64,000 nt of DNA from contig DATBRC010000015.1 of NCBI GenBank assembly GCA_036560485.1, forward strand, positions 1 to 64,000. The letters are read 5' to 3'. The position numbers were made by a program, and so were the translations under genes. Below, piece after piece: positions 63,680 through 64,000 of the stretch; within the stretch, counting starts at the first letter, position 1, and each line of letters opens with the position of its first letter. Source of the DNA: DATBRC01 sp036560485 (GTDB lineage Bacteria; Pseudomonadota; Gammaproteobacteria; Burkholderiales; Burkholderiaceae_D). The notes beneath the pieces are model-generated. The model was not told where the DNA came from, ran no database searches, and saw nothing but the letters and a program-made list of their open reading frames with translations.

Positions 63680-64000
63680 TAGTATGGTGGTTCTACAAGT
63701 CGGCCATTTTTTTGCGCGATGCTTGTTGGCCGATAAACAAGTCATCGCACGTCAAAGAAAAATAGCCGCGCGGTATAACAAATAATCAACATTGATTGCG
63801 TACTCATCAGAGAAATGCAAAAACCCGTGTCAGGTTGATATTGATGCGGGTTTTTGTTTTTAAAGGCAATTGCACTTCACTTGTCTGATAAGGTTAAAAA
63901 GGGTTAAAAGACAACGCATTGGCATCCCATCAATGCGATAGGAAGCAATGTGCATTTAACACACGCGATGCTCGATTTTATTGCTCACAATACATATTCT
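63680..64000. other. Terminal intergenic stretch
   Basis: About 320 bases after the PAS-GGDEF-EAL gene. Apart from the terminator at 63819-63862, no gene or repeat is visible; the downstream gene begins outside the window. Confidence 0.45.
63819..63862 (+). terminator. Rho-independent terminator
   Basis: AAAAACCCG pairs with CGGGTTTTT across a 19-base loop and is followed by GTTTTT. It closes the PAS-GGDEF-EAL gene about 140 bp after its stop. Confidence 0.75.

Overview
The window looks like a chromosomal segment of a free-living betaproteobacterium of the order Burkholderiales, probably Oxalobacteraceae (a Herminiimonas/Janthinobacterium-like relative). That placement is an inference from the gene families, the moderate GC content and the many c-di-GMP and two-component proteins; no rRNA, tRNA or other taxonomic marker is present. 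No prophage, CRISPR array or complete insertion sequence was seen. Several short palindromic repeat elements are scattered between genes.

Layout. 0-5 kb: a long palindromic repeat, a small lipoprotein, an isolated type II secretion F-like protein, then a redox operon (cytochrome c, Tat-exported metallophosphoesterase, CuA-type cupredoxin) transcribed away from an ECF sigma/anti-sigma pair. Both transcription units have near-identical candidate ECF promoters. 5-11 kb: a signalling operon (REC-GGDEF-EAL protein, periplasmic solute-binding protein, hybrid histidine kinase whose receiver lacks its phospho-acceptor aspartate). 11-18 kb: CheV, a lipoprotein, and a TetR regulator with two palindromic operators, divergent from VOC, GyrI-like, MFS and GFA genes. 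18-23 kb: a c-di-GMP group (PilZ, a coiled-coil membrane protein, a degenerate HD-GYP, a GGDEF protein). 23-32 kb: a secreted S53 peptidase, a stand-alone cytochrome oxidase subunit I with DUF2244, an atypical NRAMP transporter and a large Thr-rich lipoprotein. 32-39 kb: an ABC-2 exporter, an HD hydrolase, a protein with a six-fold Cys-containing tail repeat, and a CHASE hybrid kinase.

39.8-56.1 kb is a glycan region. A leftward operon holds carbamoyltransferase, heptosyltransferase-like GT9, UDP-glucuronate decarboxylase-like and SDR genes. Facing it is a rightward series: Atm1-type ABC transporter, GT2, GT4, GlcG/HbpS-like protein, GT4, SDR, GmhB-like phosphatase and a second GT9. A leftward PIG-L deacetylase and GT2 follow. 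Together they could build, carbamoylate and deacetylate a surface glycan, but no polymerase or flippase is visible. 56-64 kb is a stress-flavoured end: a DegP/HtrA-like lipoprotein protease, DUF4142, type II NADH dehydrogenase, a very short CsbD gene, a PRC-barrel protein and a PAS-GGDEF-EAL protein.

Four genes below 60 codons are proposed: 25075-25233, 39622-39708, 54310-54477 and 60639-60818. Two of them share an I-R-[KR]-x-L-G-W motif.
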